NCBI RefSeq assembly: GCF_016743795.2
Contig: NZ_CP060138.2
Coordinates: 806,001 to 870,000, forward strand
Source of the DNA: Rickettsia tillamookensis
GTDB lineage: Bacteria > Pseudomonadota > Alphaproteobacteria > Rickettsiales > Rickettsiaceae
DNA length: 64,000 nt
Reading direction: 5' to 3'
This document shows positions 8,018-17,107 of this stretch, piece after piece (position 1 is the stretch's first letter; each line of letters starts with the position of its first letter). A program made the translations under genes and the position numbers. The notes beneath the pieces were generated by a model, which saw only the letters and a program-made list of their open reading frames with translations, made no database searches and was not told the DNA's origin.

Positions 8018-8848
8018 TTATAAAGCTCCGATAATTTTTAAGAAAAGATTAGTGTGAGATAACGACAAGACTACTTCAAGACCGATTAAAATAATAATAA
8101 TCCACTCAAGCTTAGTAGAATGTTTATAATTAAGGTCGTTTGATAGAATGTCTAAAAGCTCGTGAATCATATTAAGACGATGATTCATTATATTTTGTCG
8201 TATTTCTATATCTTGAAACGCTGCCGTCATGAGATATAGAGGCTCATAGCTTGGACGACGCCAAAAGAATTCTGGAGTATCGAATATATCGCTATGCAAA
8301 CTGATTGAATAACGTTCGCTAAATAATATACCTATTTGTTGCAATATCTCTTTTTTAGAAAGCGATACGCTACCGGTTCTAGCTAACTCCTGCTGTATAG
8401 GAGTAGTTTGAGAAATTAAATTACTAACAGATTGCTCAAGAACGCTAAGTTTAACCGACTGTGCAAGAGCATGAGAAATAGAGAGCTTAACAAAAACCGA
8501 TTTATCCGCTAAAATTATTTTGTTTTTCTCTTCATCAATAAAGGTCTTTTCGACTTCCGTATTATATTCAAAATAAATATAATCGGATACCGGCTCTTTA
8601 AGCTTGTTCACGGTTACTAAATCGGTATCGCTTAAAACTATTTTTTCTTGAATTTCATCGCCGCCCCAAATAGTTACGCAGCCAAAGGGAAAGAAAAATA
8701 TCTCTATAAAATCAGAATCTTTATTTATCTCTTTCCGAATATATAAAACATCGTCAAAATGTTGAGGCTCAAGACCAATCTTTTTTAAATTAGTAACTAG
8801 ATCACTTATCTTATATTCGGAAGAAGTACAGTAAGATGAACATCTCAT
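8018..8848 (-). CDS. RMND1/Sif2-like protein (DUF155)
   Basis: The sequence follows the DUF155 layout: IFFFPFGCVTIWG near residue 50, SHALAQSVKLSVLEQ in the middle, then SEYSI-type LFSERYSISLHSDIFDTPEFFW and a C-terminal membrane helix (WIIIILIGLEVVLSL). Eukaryotic members act in mitochondria (RMND1 in translation); the bacterial role is unknown. I choose the ATG at 8848, because an upstream in-frame GTG at 8896 lies inside the likely promoter (TTGACT 8908-8903, TATACT 8884-8879), so the transcript would start downstream of it. That gives 276 aa. The C-terminus ends next to the MITE-like element. Confidence 0.8.
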   Translation of the reverse strand: MRCSSYCTSSEYKISDLVTNLKKIGLEPQHFDDVLYIRKEINKDSDFIEIFFFPFGCVTIWGGDEIQEKIVLSDTDLVTVNKLKEPVSDYIYFEYNTEVEKTFIDEEKNKIILADKSVFVKLSISHALAQSVKLSVLEQSVSNLISQTTPIQQELARTGSVSLSKKEILQQIGILFSERYSISLHSDIFDTPEFFWRRPSYEPLYLMTAAFQDIEIRQNIMNHRLNMIHELLDILSNDLNYKHSTKLEWIIIILIGLEVVLSLSHTNLFLKIIGAL

Positions 8849-8878
8849 GATTATTAAGTTTAATTTATATAAATTTAG

Positions 8879-8908
8879 AGTATAGTAGTTAGGCACCTAT
8901 AAAGTCAA
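8879..8908 (-). promoter_or_regulatory. Sigma70-type promoter for the RMND1-like gene
   Basis: On the minus strand TTGACT (8908-8903) and TATACT (8884-8879) are 18 bp apart. Expected transcription start near 8872 excludes the upstream GTG at 8896 and supports the ATG at 8848. Confidence 0.6.
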
Positions 8909-8921
8909 TAATATTATAATT

Positions 8922-9773
8922 ATGTATGAAATATTAAGTAATAGAGAGATTATCAAAATAATAGGCGTGGATTCGGGAAAATTCTTACAAAATCTTGTGA
9001 CTAATGATATTTGTAAGAGTAAGTATTGCTATACCTATTTGCTTAATAATCAAGGAAGGTATCTATTTGATTTTTTTGTGTATGTTCTAAGTCTTGAAGA
9101 AATTTACCTTGATATTGATAAAAGTAGTAAAGCAGCTTTGATAGATCATTTAAACTTCTATAAATTTCGTGCTAAAATACAAATAATAGATTGTAGTGAA
9201 GAATATGAAATTGTCTACTCACCTCAAAAATTAGATATAGACACGCTAGTCACAGCTCGTGATCCGAGATATGCTAAGCTTGGTTTTCGTTCTATAAGTG
9301 AGGTCGGTGTCATACCGCGGCTTGACCGCGGTATCCATAGTAATATTTACGAGATCCCGTGGTCAAGCCACGGGATGACAATATACCTTGAAGATAAATA
9401 TAATTTCGCAATAATAGACGGTGTAGAAGATTTAATCATGGATAAATCTATTCCAAATATGTATGGTGCTGAGGAGTTAAATGCAGTTAGTTTTGACAAA
9501 GGCTGTTATGTTGGACAGGAAGTAATTTCAAGAGCTAAATATCAAGGGGTTATAAGAAGAAAGATATATAAAGTTACGTCGGAAGAAGATTTATTCTCAT
9601 TAGTTAAAGATGAAGAAATACTCGCAGATAACGAGAAAATAGGCGTAATATGCTCAAGTTATCGTAATAAAGCAATCGCCTTAATCAGAGAAGAAAAATA
9701 TCTTGCCTGTAAAAAATCTGATATCACAGTTAAAGGAATTAAAATAAACTTATCTCTCGCACCTTGGTATTAA
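8922..9773 (+). CDS. ygfZ: YgfZ/GcvT-like folate-binding protein (Fe-S protein maintenance) with in-frame repeat
   Basis: YgfZ (COG0354, related to mitochondrial IBA57) binds tetrahydrofolate and supports Fe-S enzymes. The diagnostic K-G-C-Y-x-G-Q-E motif is present (DKGCYVGQEV, Lys at about 193). The N-terminal part (FLQNLVTNDI) also fits. Bases 9309-9379 are a complete family A repeat translated as roughly residues 130-153 (GVIPRLDRGIH...SSHGMT), inserted before the conserved Gly-Cys-Tyr region. With the insert the protein is 283 aa. The frame is intact on both sides, so the repeat is tolerated or under weak selection. Confidence 0.85.
   Translation: MYEILSNREIIKIIGVDSGKFLQNLVTNDICKSKYCYTYLLNNQGRYLFDFFVYVLSLEEIYLDIDKSSKAALIDHLNFYKFRAKIQIIDCSEEYEIVYSPQKLDIDTLVTARDPRYAKLGFRSISEVGVIPRLDRGIHSNIYEIPWSSHGMTIYLEDKYNFAIIDGVEDLIMDKSIPNMYGAEELNAVSFDKGCYVGQEVISRAKYQGVIRRKIYKVTSEEDLFSLVKDEEILADNEKIGVICSSYRNKAIALIREEKYLACKKSDITVKGIKINLSLAPWY
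9309..9379. repeat. Family A repeat, in frame in ygfZ
   Basis: Ends GTCATACCGCGGCTTGACC and GGTCAAGCCACGGGATGAC form an imperfect palindrome of 71 bp. The same family is intergenic at 4338-4435, 33317-33415 and 43742-43853. Confidence 0.85.
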
Positions 9774-9799
9774 ATAATAGTTAATTTTTTAATAATTAC

Positions 9800-9828
9800 T
9801 TGACGCTCATTAAGTTTTCACGTATTAT
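9800..9828 (+). promoter_or_regulatory. Sigma70-type promoter for the 578-aa protein gene
   Basis: TTGACG (9800-9805) and TATTAT (9823-9828) are 17 bp apart. The geometry, including the downstream box, copies the promoter at 752-780. Confidence 0.65.
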
Positions 9829-9850
9829 ATCTATTATAACTAGACGCAAA

Positions 9851-9870
9851 CCATATTTCATGGTATTTTT
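9851..9870 (+). promoter_or_regulatory. Palindromic CCATATTTCATGG box in the leader
   Basis: The box starts 22 nt after the -10, exactly as at 803, and is likewise followed by a T-rich run. The two boxes differ at one base within 13. A shared regulatory element is inferred. Confidence 0.45.
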
Positions 9871-9901
9871 TATAAAAAATTAATATAAATTGGATACTTT
9901 T

Positions 9902-11638
9902 ATGACTACACCTTTTCAACTTATACAAGAATTTAAATTTACTGAGGCTGTTGGGTTATTAGCATCAACTAATGTAAATGAGCGAGGAAATATAATATTT
10001 CAGCTAAAAAAAGCTGATGGTACCCTACTTCCTTACGCGGCAATTAGTGTTAATGCTTTAGAAGCTTTATGCTTTATGAACTCTGTATTATCTCTAACTT
10101 CTAATTCTTTAGAACAATTAAACGGTAGAGGGATGATATTAAAAAATTGTATTAAAGCTGCATATAATAAAATGAAAAATTATGATAATACGATTTGGGA
10201 TGGAAGAGACAATAATGGTAATACTACAGCTCAGTGGCTTGCTTGGGGCGGAGCTGCAAGAGAGCTTAAAGATTTGTTAAATATATATCCTGATCTTATA
10301 GAAGACGAGAAAAATCTTCCACGTAATGCTTTTAATGTAACAATGGAAGTAGGACATTTAACTGCTAATCAGAAAGAAAAAATATATGAAGTTTTAAGTG
10401 ATATGGGGCTGGCTACGCCACATAAAGCAATAAGATTAGGAAAGTTAGATGCTGCATATAATGTATTAAATGCAAATAATGTAAATGATATAACTACAGA
10501 AGCTTTAAAGATTAATAATGTGCAAGTAATGAGTAATACAAAACTTACCCCATTTACTGCAATTTGTGCGTTATCTCACATAGAGAATTTGCAAAGTAGT
10601 ATCCAAAAATATGCTTTAGAAATGTTTGAGAAAATGAAAAATTTTTCTATTACTGACTGGAAACTAAAGGATTCTGCGAATTGTACTTTGTTTCAATGGG
10701 GAGCTTGGACAAACAGTCCAAAACTAGTTGAGGCTTTTGGCAATCTTGAAAATTCGCAAGAACTTATTAAAATAGAACAACAGGTTCCTAGAAATGTTTT
10801 TGATGTAGTTATGGAACAACCCCATATAACTGAGAAAGAAGCAATAAGTCACATTTTAATTTCTAAAGGAATATTTTTGAACAATATAGACAAATTTTTT
10901 ACTGCACTTAGCAATGCTAAATTGAAAGATATAATATTAAAAGAAATAAACAAACATCCTAAGGAAATATTTTCTCAAGTTGCAGATAAAATAATTACTA
11001 AATATGGCGAATTACTCACTGCTCTTAAGAATGCCAATGTTCGTGATAATAATATGATTGCAAAATACATGCAAGAAGCTAATGAAGTAATTACTGAGAT
11101 ATTTAAGAAAGAAAAAATAGATGTTAAATTATTATTACAAAAAGAAATTGCACCAAATACTAACTATGAATCTACGTTTTTACACTGGTTACTAGAGCTG
11201 GGTAACAAAAATTTAGAAAATCTTGTAAAACAGTATGATCAAGAAAAGCAATTCAATTTTTACGTAAAAGATAGTAGTAATATTACCGTAGCAGAATGGA
11301 TTGCTAATTATAGAATGGATTTGTTAAAATATTTAGCGGATAATGGGTATTTGAATTCAGATAATAAAGATGAGAATATCAAAATATTAACTGCATTAAT
11401 AACAAATACTAGTAAAGTTAATCTTTCAAAGGAAATTGCTCCTTTAGTTAAAAGTTTAACGGAGCATGAGCCTCCTTTATTTTATGATAGGCTTGATTCG
11501 GTAAAAGACGCTATTAATAATAAATCAACTACTTTATCAGGTTTTCCATTAGTCGATTTTCAGTTATGCTTAGGTTACATAAATAACTATGAGTCTAAAA
11601 TGGAAACCCTAGGAAATGACTTTAATCCTTATGATTAG
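9902..11638 (+). CDS. Unrecognised large protein with an internally duplicated domain
   Basis: The protein (578 aa from the ATG at 9902; a TTG at 9890 is less likely) is soluble and helical. Two ~170-residue halves of its N-terminal part match each other: NGNTTAQWLAWGGAARELKD...PRNAFNVTMEVGHLT and ANCTLFQWGAWTNSPKLVE...PRNVFDVVMEQPHIT. A third, weaker unit near the C-terminus has FLHWLLELGNKNLE and TVAEWIANYRMDLLKYL. The W-A/W-G plus short helix pattern is reminiscent of divergent ankyrin-like helical repeats, but I do not recognise a named family. No signal peptide or membrane segment. Its promoter and leader box are shared with the gene at 852. A host-directed or regulatory protein is possible, without proof. 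Confidence 0.6.
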   Translation: MTTPFQLIQEFKFTEAVGLLASTNVNERGNIIFQLKKADGTLLPYAAISVNALEALCFMNSVLSLTSNSLEQLNGRGMILKNCIKAAYNKMKNYDNTIWDGRDNNGNTTAQWLAWGGAARELKDLLNIYPDLIEDEKNLPRNAFNVTMEVGHLTANQKEKIYEVLSDMGLATPHKAIRLGKLDAAYNVLNANNVNDITTEALKINNVQVMSNTKLTPFTAICALSHIENLQSSIQKYALEMFEKMKNFSITDWKLKDSANCTLFQWGAWTNSPKLVEAFGNLENSQELIKIEQQVPRNVFDVVMEQPHITEKEAISHILISKGIFLNNIDKFFTALSNAKLKDIILKEINKHPKEIFSQVADKIITKYGELLTALKNANVRDNNMIAKYMQEANEVITEIFKKEKIDVKLLLQKEIAPNTNYESTFLHWLLELGNKNLENLVKQYDQEKQFNFYVKDSSNITVAEWIANYRMDLLKYLADNGYLNSDNKDENIKILTALITNTSKVNLSKEIAPLVKSLTEHEPPLFYDRLDSVKDAINNKSTTLSGFPLVDFQLCLGYINNYESKMETLGNDFNPYD

Positions 11639-11675
11639 AAGAATTTGATAATAGTCTTATATGTCGTTCCTGCAT

Positions 11676-11764
11676 CGTCATTGCGAGGAGCGATGCGATG
11701 CGGCAATCTCATCAAATATCCTGAGATTGCTTCGTCAAAACTACAGTTTTTCCTCACAATGACG
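11676..11764. repeat. Family B dispersed repeat
   Basis: Ends CGTCATTGCGAGGAG and CCTCACAATGACG, with GCAATCTCATC and CTGAGATTGC forming the inner arms. A CCATACAACAA tail follows at about 11775. Intergenic. Confidence 0.8.
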
Positions 11765-11877
11765 GAAAAACCAAGCCATACAACAACACCATACTTTTTT
11801 AACTCCACAAAAATATTGTTTGTTTCTTTTTTTATCTTTATTATTATTTGCATAGAAAATCCCTATAACTTAACTCT

Positions 11878-14634
11878 ATGTCAAATATAGATCTCCTCAT
11901 TTTTACTAGCTTTTTAGCGATTAATTTGCTAGTTGGACTTCTAAATATCAAAAATATAAAAAATATTCGTGAATATGCGATAGGAAAAAGGAATTTTTCT
12001 ACAGGGACGATAGTCGCAACTCTTATTGCTACTTGGATCGGTACTAGTACTTTTTTAATCGATAATTCAAGAATATATACGGACGGGTTATTTTACTTAT
12101 TACCTAGTATATTCGGTAGCGTCGTTAGTTGGTTATTAATTAGTTACTTTATAGCTCCTCGTTTTGAGAATTTTTTGGGTAGCGTGTCAGCAGCAGAAAT
12201 AATAGGGGAGGCGTATGGCAATAAAGTTCGTATTCTTACGTCGATAGTTAGTATATTAATGTCTATAGGTAGGATTGCCATGCAATTCCACGTAGCAAGT
12301 TTAATATTACAGCTATTCTTTAATATTTCAAATTTTTACATAGATTTATGTATCGCAACCATAATAATAAGCTATTCTGCTTTTGGCGGGGTAAAATCGG
12401 TTACTTTTACCGAAGCCGTACAGTTTTTTACCTATAGTGCAATTATTCCGGTAATAGGAATTGTCGTATGGAATGTTTTTAGCGATCCGCAGATAGTTAT
12501 AGACTCAAACGTACAAACTCGTTTGACTGATTTACAAGGATTATTTCACTATACTAGTCCTAAATTTTGGATTTCTTTAAATATTTTTATATATTTTGCA
12601 ATTCCGTCGCTTGGTCCTTCAATCTTTCAAAGAATATTGATGGCAAAAGACACAAAGCAAATATCAAAAACATTTTTTATTTCGGCAATTATTTGTCTTT
12701 GCTTATCTGCCTTATTTATTTGGATTGTAATATTATTATTATCTCAAGATCCAAGTGTTAACACTAATGAACTGTTTTTACGGATTATTAAAAGTTATAT
12801 AGGATTTAAGGGGTTAATTGTCGGTGTTATTATGGCAATGATAATCTCAAGTACTAACTCTTATATTAACGTTGCAGCAGTAACTTTTACCAATGACATC
12901 ATTAAAAAGACTTCTCTAAAGTATAATTATATAACCGCAATTACTATAGGATTAATAGGTTTTATTATATCACTCTATACGAAAGATTTAATAAATCTAT
13001 TTCTATTGTTAACTAGTATATATTTGCCGCTAATCACTTTGCAGTTAATTTTGTTAATATATGGTTTTAAATCAAGTGCCAAAAGTTTTTTTATCGGTAT
13101 GATTGCTGCAATATTAACTATTATATTGTGGCAGATATTTTCTTTAAGAGCGGTTTTAGGTATTTATCCGATATTGCCCGCAACTATCGTAAATTTAATC
13201 TTTTTCCTTGGAAGCCATTATATTTTAAAGCAACCAGGAGGGTTTAATTCTTTAAAAGAGCCGCTAGCCGTTAAAATAATCAAGCAAGAGAGAAAAAGAA
13301 AATTTTTGACTTTATTTCGTGATCTTAAGAATTTTAATATCTTTAAATATTGGGAAAGTACCCTACCAAATCAAGAAATTACTTATAGTTATGTCGGTAT
13401 ATTTATTTTAATATCGATGTTCTCATCTTTATATACCACCTCAGGTAGTAAAATAATGAACCATTTGGAGATATATAATATTATTTACCATACCACCCTT
13501 ATCACTGCTGCAATATTAATCACTTACCCTTTATGGTCTTTAAAATTTAAAAAGAATTATATTATATCTTTATCTTGGTTTATTGCTACTTTCGTTATAT
13601 TAATATTTTTCGGTAGTTTACTTGTTATATCAAATAGTTTTGATCAGCTGCAATTAATGTGTTCGATAATTAACTTACTTATAATTGCAACGATATTCAG
13701 GTGGCAAGCTACTTTACTTATGACCGTTACAGGCGTGTTTGCTAGTATAGAGTTTTATAAATATTTTATGGATGAGAAGTTATTAATTAGCATAGATAGT
13801 TTTCAATTCAAAGTAATATATTTCCTAACCTTATTTAGTAGCCTTTTAATAGTATTCTTAAAACCAAGGCAGGAGCAAGAAAGATTAGTTAACCTAAAAA
13901 ATACTCATTTAGGTAATAGAGTTAATTATAGAGAACAGGAATTAGAGAAGTTACTTGATTTGAAACATGAGTTCTTACGTAATATAAACCATGAAATCAA
14001 TACGCCGCTAACCGGTATTATTAGCCTTGGTGAAACCTTATGGGCTAATTATGATAAATTTAATGAAGCTCAGCGTCGTGGTGCCGTAGAGATTATAGCT
14101 AAAAGCTCTATTAGATTAAATAGCTTGATAAATAATATTCTAGATTTTTCAAAATTATCCAGTCTTAATTATGAACTAAATAAAGAAAATATAAACTTAA
14201 GTGAATTGCTACATGAAAGGATTAAAATATGTAAGAAATTATATCTAAACGGCAAAACCTTAAATTTTATATCTGATATTGAAGAGAATATAATATTTAA
14301 CTGTGATCCTCATTATATTAAACACACATTCGATAATCTAATAATTAACGCTATTAGCTATTGTAGGGAGGGAATAATAAAAATTGATTTACAAAAGCAG
14401 AAAGACAGTATTGTATTCAGTATAAAAGACGATGGAGTAGGAGTGCTGAAAGAGGAATTGCAGAGTATATTCGGTGTATTTGTCGTAGGCTCTAAAACAC
14501 GCACACCGGCAGGCGGCAGAGGAGTAGGGCTTGCATTATGTAAGAAAGTAATAGAACTGCACGCCGGAAAAATTTGGGCAGAAAACGATAAACAGGGTAA
14601 GACTCAGTTTATTTTCACGATGCCTTATACTTAG
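11878..14634 (+). CDS. Sodium:solute-symporter/sensor histidine kinase fusion
   Basis: The first ~450 residues form a multi-helix SSSF (PutP-like) transporter domain (for example AIGKRNFSTGTIVATLIATW near residue 36). Further membrane helices follow, then a cytoplasmic HisKA-HATPase module: H-box NINHEINTPLTG with phosphoacceptor H705, N-box (DNLIINAISY) near 820, G1 KDDGVGVL near 850 and G2 GGRGVGLALCKK near 878. The design is that of CbrA-type kinases, which couple a transporter-like sensor to phosphorelay. No response regulator is adjacent. At 918 aa it looks intact. The signal it senses is unknown. Confidence 0.85.
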   Translation: MSNIDLLIFTSFLAINLLVGLLNIKNIKNIREYAIGKRNFSTGTIVATLIATWIGTSTFLIDNSRIYTDGLFYLLPSIFGSVVSWLLISYFIAPRFENFLGSVSAAEIIGEAYGNKVRILTSIVSILMSIGRIAMQFHVASLILQLFFNISNFYIDLCIATIIISYSAFGGVKSVTFTEAVQFFTYSAIIPVIGIVVWNVFSDPQIVIDSNVQTRLTDLQGLFHYTSPKFWISLNIFIYFAIPSLGPSIFQRILMAKDTKQISKTFFISAIICLCLSALFIWIVILLLSQDPSVNTNELFLRIIKSYIGFKGLIVGVIMAMIISSTNSYINVAAVTFTNDIIKKTSLKYNYITAITIGLIGFIISLYTKDLINLFLLLTSIYLPLITLQLILLIYGFKSSAKSFFIGMIAAILTIILWQIFSLRAVLGIYPILPATIVNLIFFLGSHYILKQPGGFNSLKEPLAVKIIKQERKRKFLTLFRDLKNFNIFKYWESTLPNQEITYSYVGIFILISMFSSLYTTSGSKIMNHLEIYNIIYHTTLITAAILITYPLWSLKFKKNYIISLSWFIATFVILIFFGSLLVISNSFDQLQLMCSIINLLIIATIFRWQATLLMTVTGVFASIEFYKYFMDEKLLISIDSFQFKVIYFLTLFSSLLIVFLKPRQEQERLVNLKNTHLGNRVNYREQELEKLLDLKHEFLRNINHEINTPLTGIISLGETLWANYDKFNEAQRRGAVEIIAKSSIRLNSLINNILDFSKLSSLNYELNKENINLSELLHERIKICKKLYLNGKTLNFISDIEENIIFNCDPHYIKHTFDNLIINAISYCREGIIKIDLQKQKDSIVFSIKDDGVGVLKEELQSIFGVFVVGSKTRTPAGGRGVGLALCKKVIELHAGKIWAENDKQGKTQFIFTMPYT

Positions 14635-14660
14635 ATAGAACTTCAAAAATTGGCTACATT
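14635..14660 (+). repeat. RPE-1-like fragment
   Basis: GATAGAACTTCAAAAATTGG then CTACA matches the left end of RPE-1-like copies (GATGAACTTGAAAAATTGGC at 22167). Only the left end remains, just after the kinase stop. Confidence 0.5.
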
Positions 14661-14696
14661 TTTTTTAATCTTGAAAGTTTTTAATATATGTGCTAC

Positions 14697-14710
14697 AATG
14701 TAGCTACATT
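14697..14710. promoter_or_regulatory. Probable antitoxin operator
   Basis: AATGTAGCTACATT is a perfect 14-bp palindrome 16 bp before the antitoxin ATG. RelB/DinJ antitoxins repress their own promoters through such palindromes; its use here is inferred. Confidence 0.5.
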
Positions 14711-14726
14711 ATTAAAAGAGAATTTT

Positions 14727-14990
14727 ATGTCTGTTGGTTCTATTGTTCGAGCTCGCATTAATGAAGACGTGAAAGAAGAAGCAACTGTAGTGCTTGCTGC
14801 TATGGGACTTACTGTATCCGATGCTGTTCGTATGCTTCTATTTCGTGTTGCTCGTGAAAAAGCATTACCGTTTGAGCCTCTTATCCCAAATGATGAAACA
14901 ATTAAAGCTATGAAAGCTGCAAGAAGCGGCAAATTAGTTCATGTTGGTAATATAAATAATTTGTTATCTGATTTAAATGAGAACGATTAA
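14727..14990 (+). CDS. Antitoxin, RelB/DinJ family
   Basis: The 87-aa product has the ribbon-helix-helix N-terminus (VRARINEDVKEEATVVLAAMG then LTVSDAVRMLLFRVA) typical of DinJ/RelB and a C-terminal toxin-binding tail (RSGKLVHVGNINNLLSDL). An AAAAGAG ribosome-binding stretch favours the ATG at 14727 over an upstream in-frame ATG at 14688, which would also run through the palindrome. It overlaps the toxin gene by 14 nt, the standard TA arrangement. Confidence 0.88.
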   Translation: MSVGSIVRARINEDVKEEATVVLAAMGLTVSDAVRMLLFRVAREKALPFEPLIPNDETIKAMKAARSGKLVHVGNINNLLSDLNEND

Positions 14991-15258
14991 ACGTACTGCA
15001 CAGTTTAAACGTGACTATAAACGTGAAAAACGTAGAAAACACGGAATAAATTTGGATGATATTTTACTGAAAGCAGTTAAGTATTTAGTTGCTGATATAA
15101 CATTACCTGTACATATGAGAGATCATGCTCTTATAGGTAATTGGAAAGATTGTAGAGATTGTCATATTAAGCCGGATTTAGTATTAATTTATAGAAAACC
15201 TAATACTGACACATTAGAATTAATACGACTAGGTTCACACAGTGAACTTGGTTTTTAA
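14977..15258 (+). CDS. Toxin, YafQ/RelE family mRNA interferase
   Basis: The 93-aa protein follows the YafQ pattern: FKRDYKREKRR at the N-terminus, HALIGNWKDCRDCHIKPDLVLIYR in the middle and LIRLGSHSELGF at the C-terminus, including the catalytic-type His residues. YafQ-like toxins cleave mRNA on the ribosome. No frameshift or stop is visible, so this pair appears complete, unlike the related pair at 23585-24114. Confidence 0.88.
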   Translation: MRTIKRTAQFKRDYKREKRRKHGINLDDILLKAVKYLVADITLPVHMRDHALIGNWKDCRDCHIKPDLVLIYRKPNTDTLELIRLGSHSELGF

Positions 15259-15299
15259 TTATTTTGGAATAAAATAATTCTATATAAAAATCCTTATCT

Positions 15300-16205
15300 A
15301 TGAAAAAAATTATTTTTAACAAACAACGAGATTTGATATCAATTATAGCACCGGCGTCAGGTTGTCCGGATGCTAGCGATAAACTAAAAGAAGCTATTAA
15401 AATACTAACTTTGCATGGTTTTAAAACTTTAATAGATGATAAGATTTTTTTAGGTGATGAATTGCCCTTTTTCGCGGCTCCTAAAGAGGAAAGGCTAAGA
15501 ATGTTTAAAGAAGCTATGGAAAATGAGCAGGTTAAAATAATTTGGGCTTTTCGCGGTGGATATGGATGCAGTGAATTTGTAGAAGATTGTTTTAATATAA
15601 AGCAAAAAGGGGATAAAATCCTGATAGGCTATAGCGATATTACCGTTTTGCATTTATTACTAAATAACCATTATAATATCCCAACTATACACGGTTCAGT
15701 ATTAACCTCGTTACTACCGCCTACTAATCAGGCTATTATGCCTATAATAGATATTCTTGAAGGGAAAAAGAGTGAAATACAACTTATACCTATAAATAAA
15801 ATTAGCGAAGAAAATATAACAGGCAAGATAACAGGCGGCAATTTAACGGTTTTTAGCAAATTGATAGGAACTTCTATTGACCTAAAAAAGGGTAATATAT
15901 TACTGCTTGAAGATATTAATGAAAAAGCCTATGCCGTGCATCGTAATCTAGTTCAATTAAAAAATGTTGGTATATTTGAGGGCATAAAGGCAATAATTTT
16001 TGGTGATTTTACTAAAGGGGATGAGTTTGTAGAACAAGCTATAAAAAGTTTTTGTTTAAATCATATTCCGCATATAGAAGCTTATAAAGTAGTAGGAATA
16101 GGGCATGGAGAGGTAAATCATCCGGTTATTATGAATCATGAAGTAATTATAAACAGTAATGTTTTAAGCTTTACTACCCCTTTTGAAATAGTAGAAAACA
16201 AATGA
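15300..16205 (+). CDS. ldcA: LD-carboxypeptidase (peptidase S66)
   Basis: The enzyme removes the terminal D-Ala from murein tetrapeptides during peptidoglycan recycling, or acts as a MccF-like relative. S66 landmarks: IIAPASG at the N-terminus, RGGYG near residue 80, the nucleophile-bearing [10 protein letters not shown] near 104, HGSVLTS near 125, TGGNL near 179 and [10 protein letters not shown] near 203. Length 301 aa is normal. The last codons overlap hemC (ATGA), so the two are translationally coupled. Fits with the AmiD-like amidase nearby as a recycling route. Confidence 0.88.
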   Translation: MKKIIFNKQRDLISIIAPASGCPDASDKLKEAIKILTLHGFKTLIDDKIFLGDELPFFAAPKEERLRMFKEAMENEQVKIIWAFRGGYGCSEFVEDCFNIKQKGDKILIGYSDITVLHLLLNNHYNIPTIHGSVLTSLLPPTNQAIMPIIDILEGKKSEIQLIPINKISEENITGKITGGNLTVFSKLIGTSIDLKKGNILLLEDINEKAYAVHRNLVQLKNVGIFEGIKAIIFGDFTKGDEFVEQAIKSFCLNHIPHIEAYKVVGIGHGEVNHPVIMNHEVIINSNVLSFTTPFEIVENK

Positions 16206-17107
16206 TAAATTCTATCAGAATAGGTACAAGAAAAAGTCCCCTTGCTTTAATACAAACTAATTTAGTTATTCAGCGAATCAAACAATATTTTCCTGATATT
16301 AATTGTGAAATAGTACCAATTATTACTAGCGGGGATTTAATCCAAAATAAACCATTATACGATATAGGAGGTAAAGCTTTATTTTTAAAGGAAATAGAGC
16401 AAGCCTTGTTTGATAAAAAAATTGACTTAGCCGTTCATTCTTTAAAAGACGTACCCGGTAGAATACCTGAAGAGCTAGTAATTGCCGCTGTTTTAGAGCG
16501 TGAAGACCCTAGAGATGTTTTTGTATGTTTAAATTATAAATCCATAGAAGAACTGCCGCAAAATGCCGTAATAGGTAGCTCGGCAGTACGAAGAAAAGCA
16601 TTCATCCAAAAAATAAGACCGGATTTAAAGGTAACGTTTTTTAGGGGGAATGTTGATTCAAGAATAAAAAAGTTAATGACTGCCGAAGTTGACGCAACGA
16701 TTTTAGCATATGCAGGGCTTAAAAGGCTAGGGGCGTTTAATCCGGAGTATTGTCACCTTATAGATTATGCTCAGATGCTGCCGTGTATAGGGCAGGGAGT
16801 CATTGCAGTTGAAATACGACAAGATGATAATGCTATGCTTGAGATATGCAACCAAATTAATCACCTTCCTACCTTTGAGCTAATAAAACCTGAAAGAGCT
16901 TTTTTAGAATATCTATATGCTAATTGCCGTACACCGATTGCTGCTTACTCTAAATATTTAGATGCAGATAATATAAAAACCGATTTCATGTTAAGTAACC
17001 TTGACGGTAGTAAAATAACCTTCCATACTGAAACCACAAATACAAAAACCTCAAAAGAAGCAGCTATAAAAGCCGCTAAGGTGATGTTAAATCAGCTAGA
17101 CGAATAG
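16202..17107 (+). CDS. hemC: Porphobilinogen deaminase (hydroxymethylbilane synthase)
   Basis: It joins four porphobilinogens to hydroxymethylbilane in haem synthesis. Sequence marks: [15 protein letters not shown] at the N-terminus, HSLKDVP near residue 81, [11 protein letters not shown] near 145, and the dipyrromethane cofactor cysteine at about 242 ([10 protein letters not shown]). Length 301 aa. Coupled to ldcA by a 4-nt overlap. hemD and hemB lie in other operons of this window. Confidence 0.93.
   Translation: MINSIRIGTRKSPLALIQTNLVIQRIKQYFPDINCEIVPIITSGDLIQNKPLYDIGGKALFLKEIEQALFDKKIDLAVHSLKDVPGRIPEELVIAAVLEREDPRDVFVCLNYKSIEELPQNAVIGSSAVRRKAFIQKIRPDLKVTFFRGNVDSRIKKLMTAEVDATILAYAGLKRLGAFNPEYCHLIDYAQMLPCIGQGVIAVEIRQDDNAMLEICNQINHLPTFELIKPERAFLEYLYANCRTPIAAYSKYLDADNIKTDFMLSNLDGSKITFHTETTNTKTSKEAAIKAAKVMLNQLDE

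Noticed and set aside
9890..9901. TTG start for the 578-aa protein
   Set aside because: An ATG 12 nt downstream at 9902 is more likely, and spacing to the leader box then matches the gene at 852.
11645..11890. Small plus-strand frame overlapping the family B repeat
   Set aside because: The frame consists of repeat sequence and has no independent ribosome-binding site or domain.
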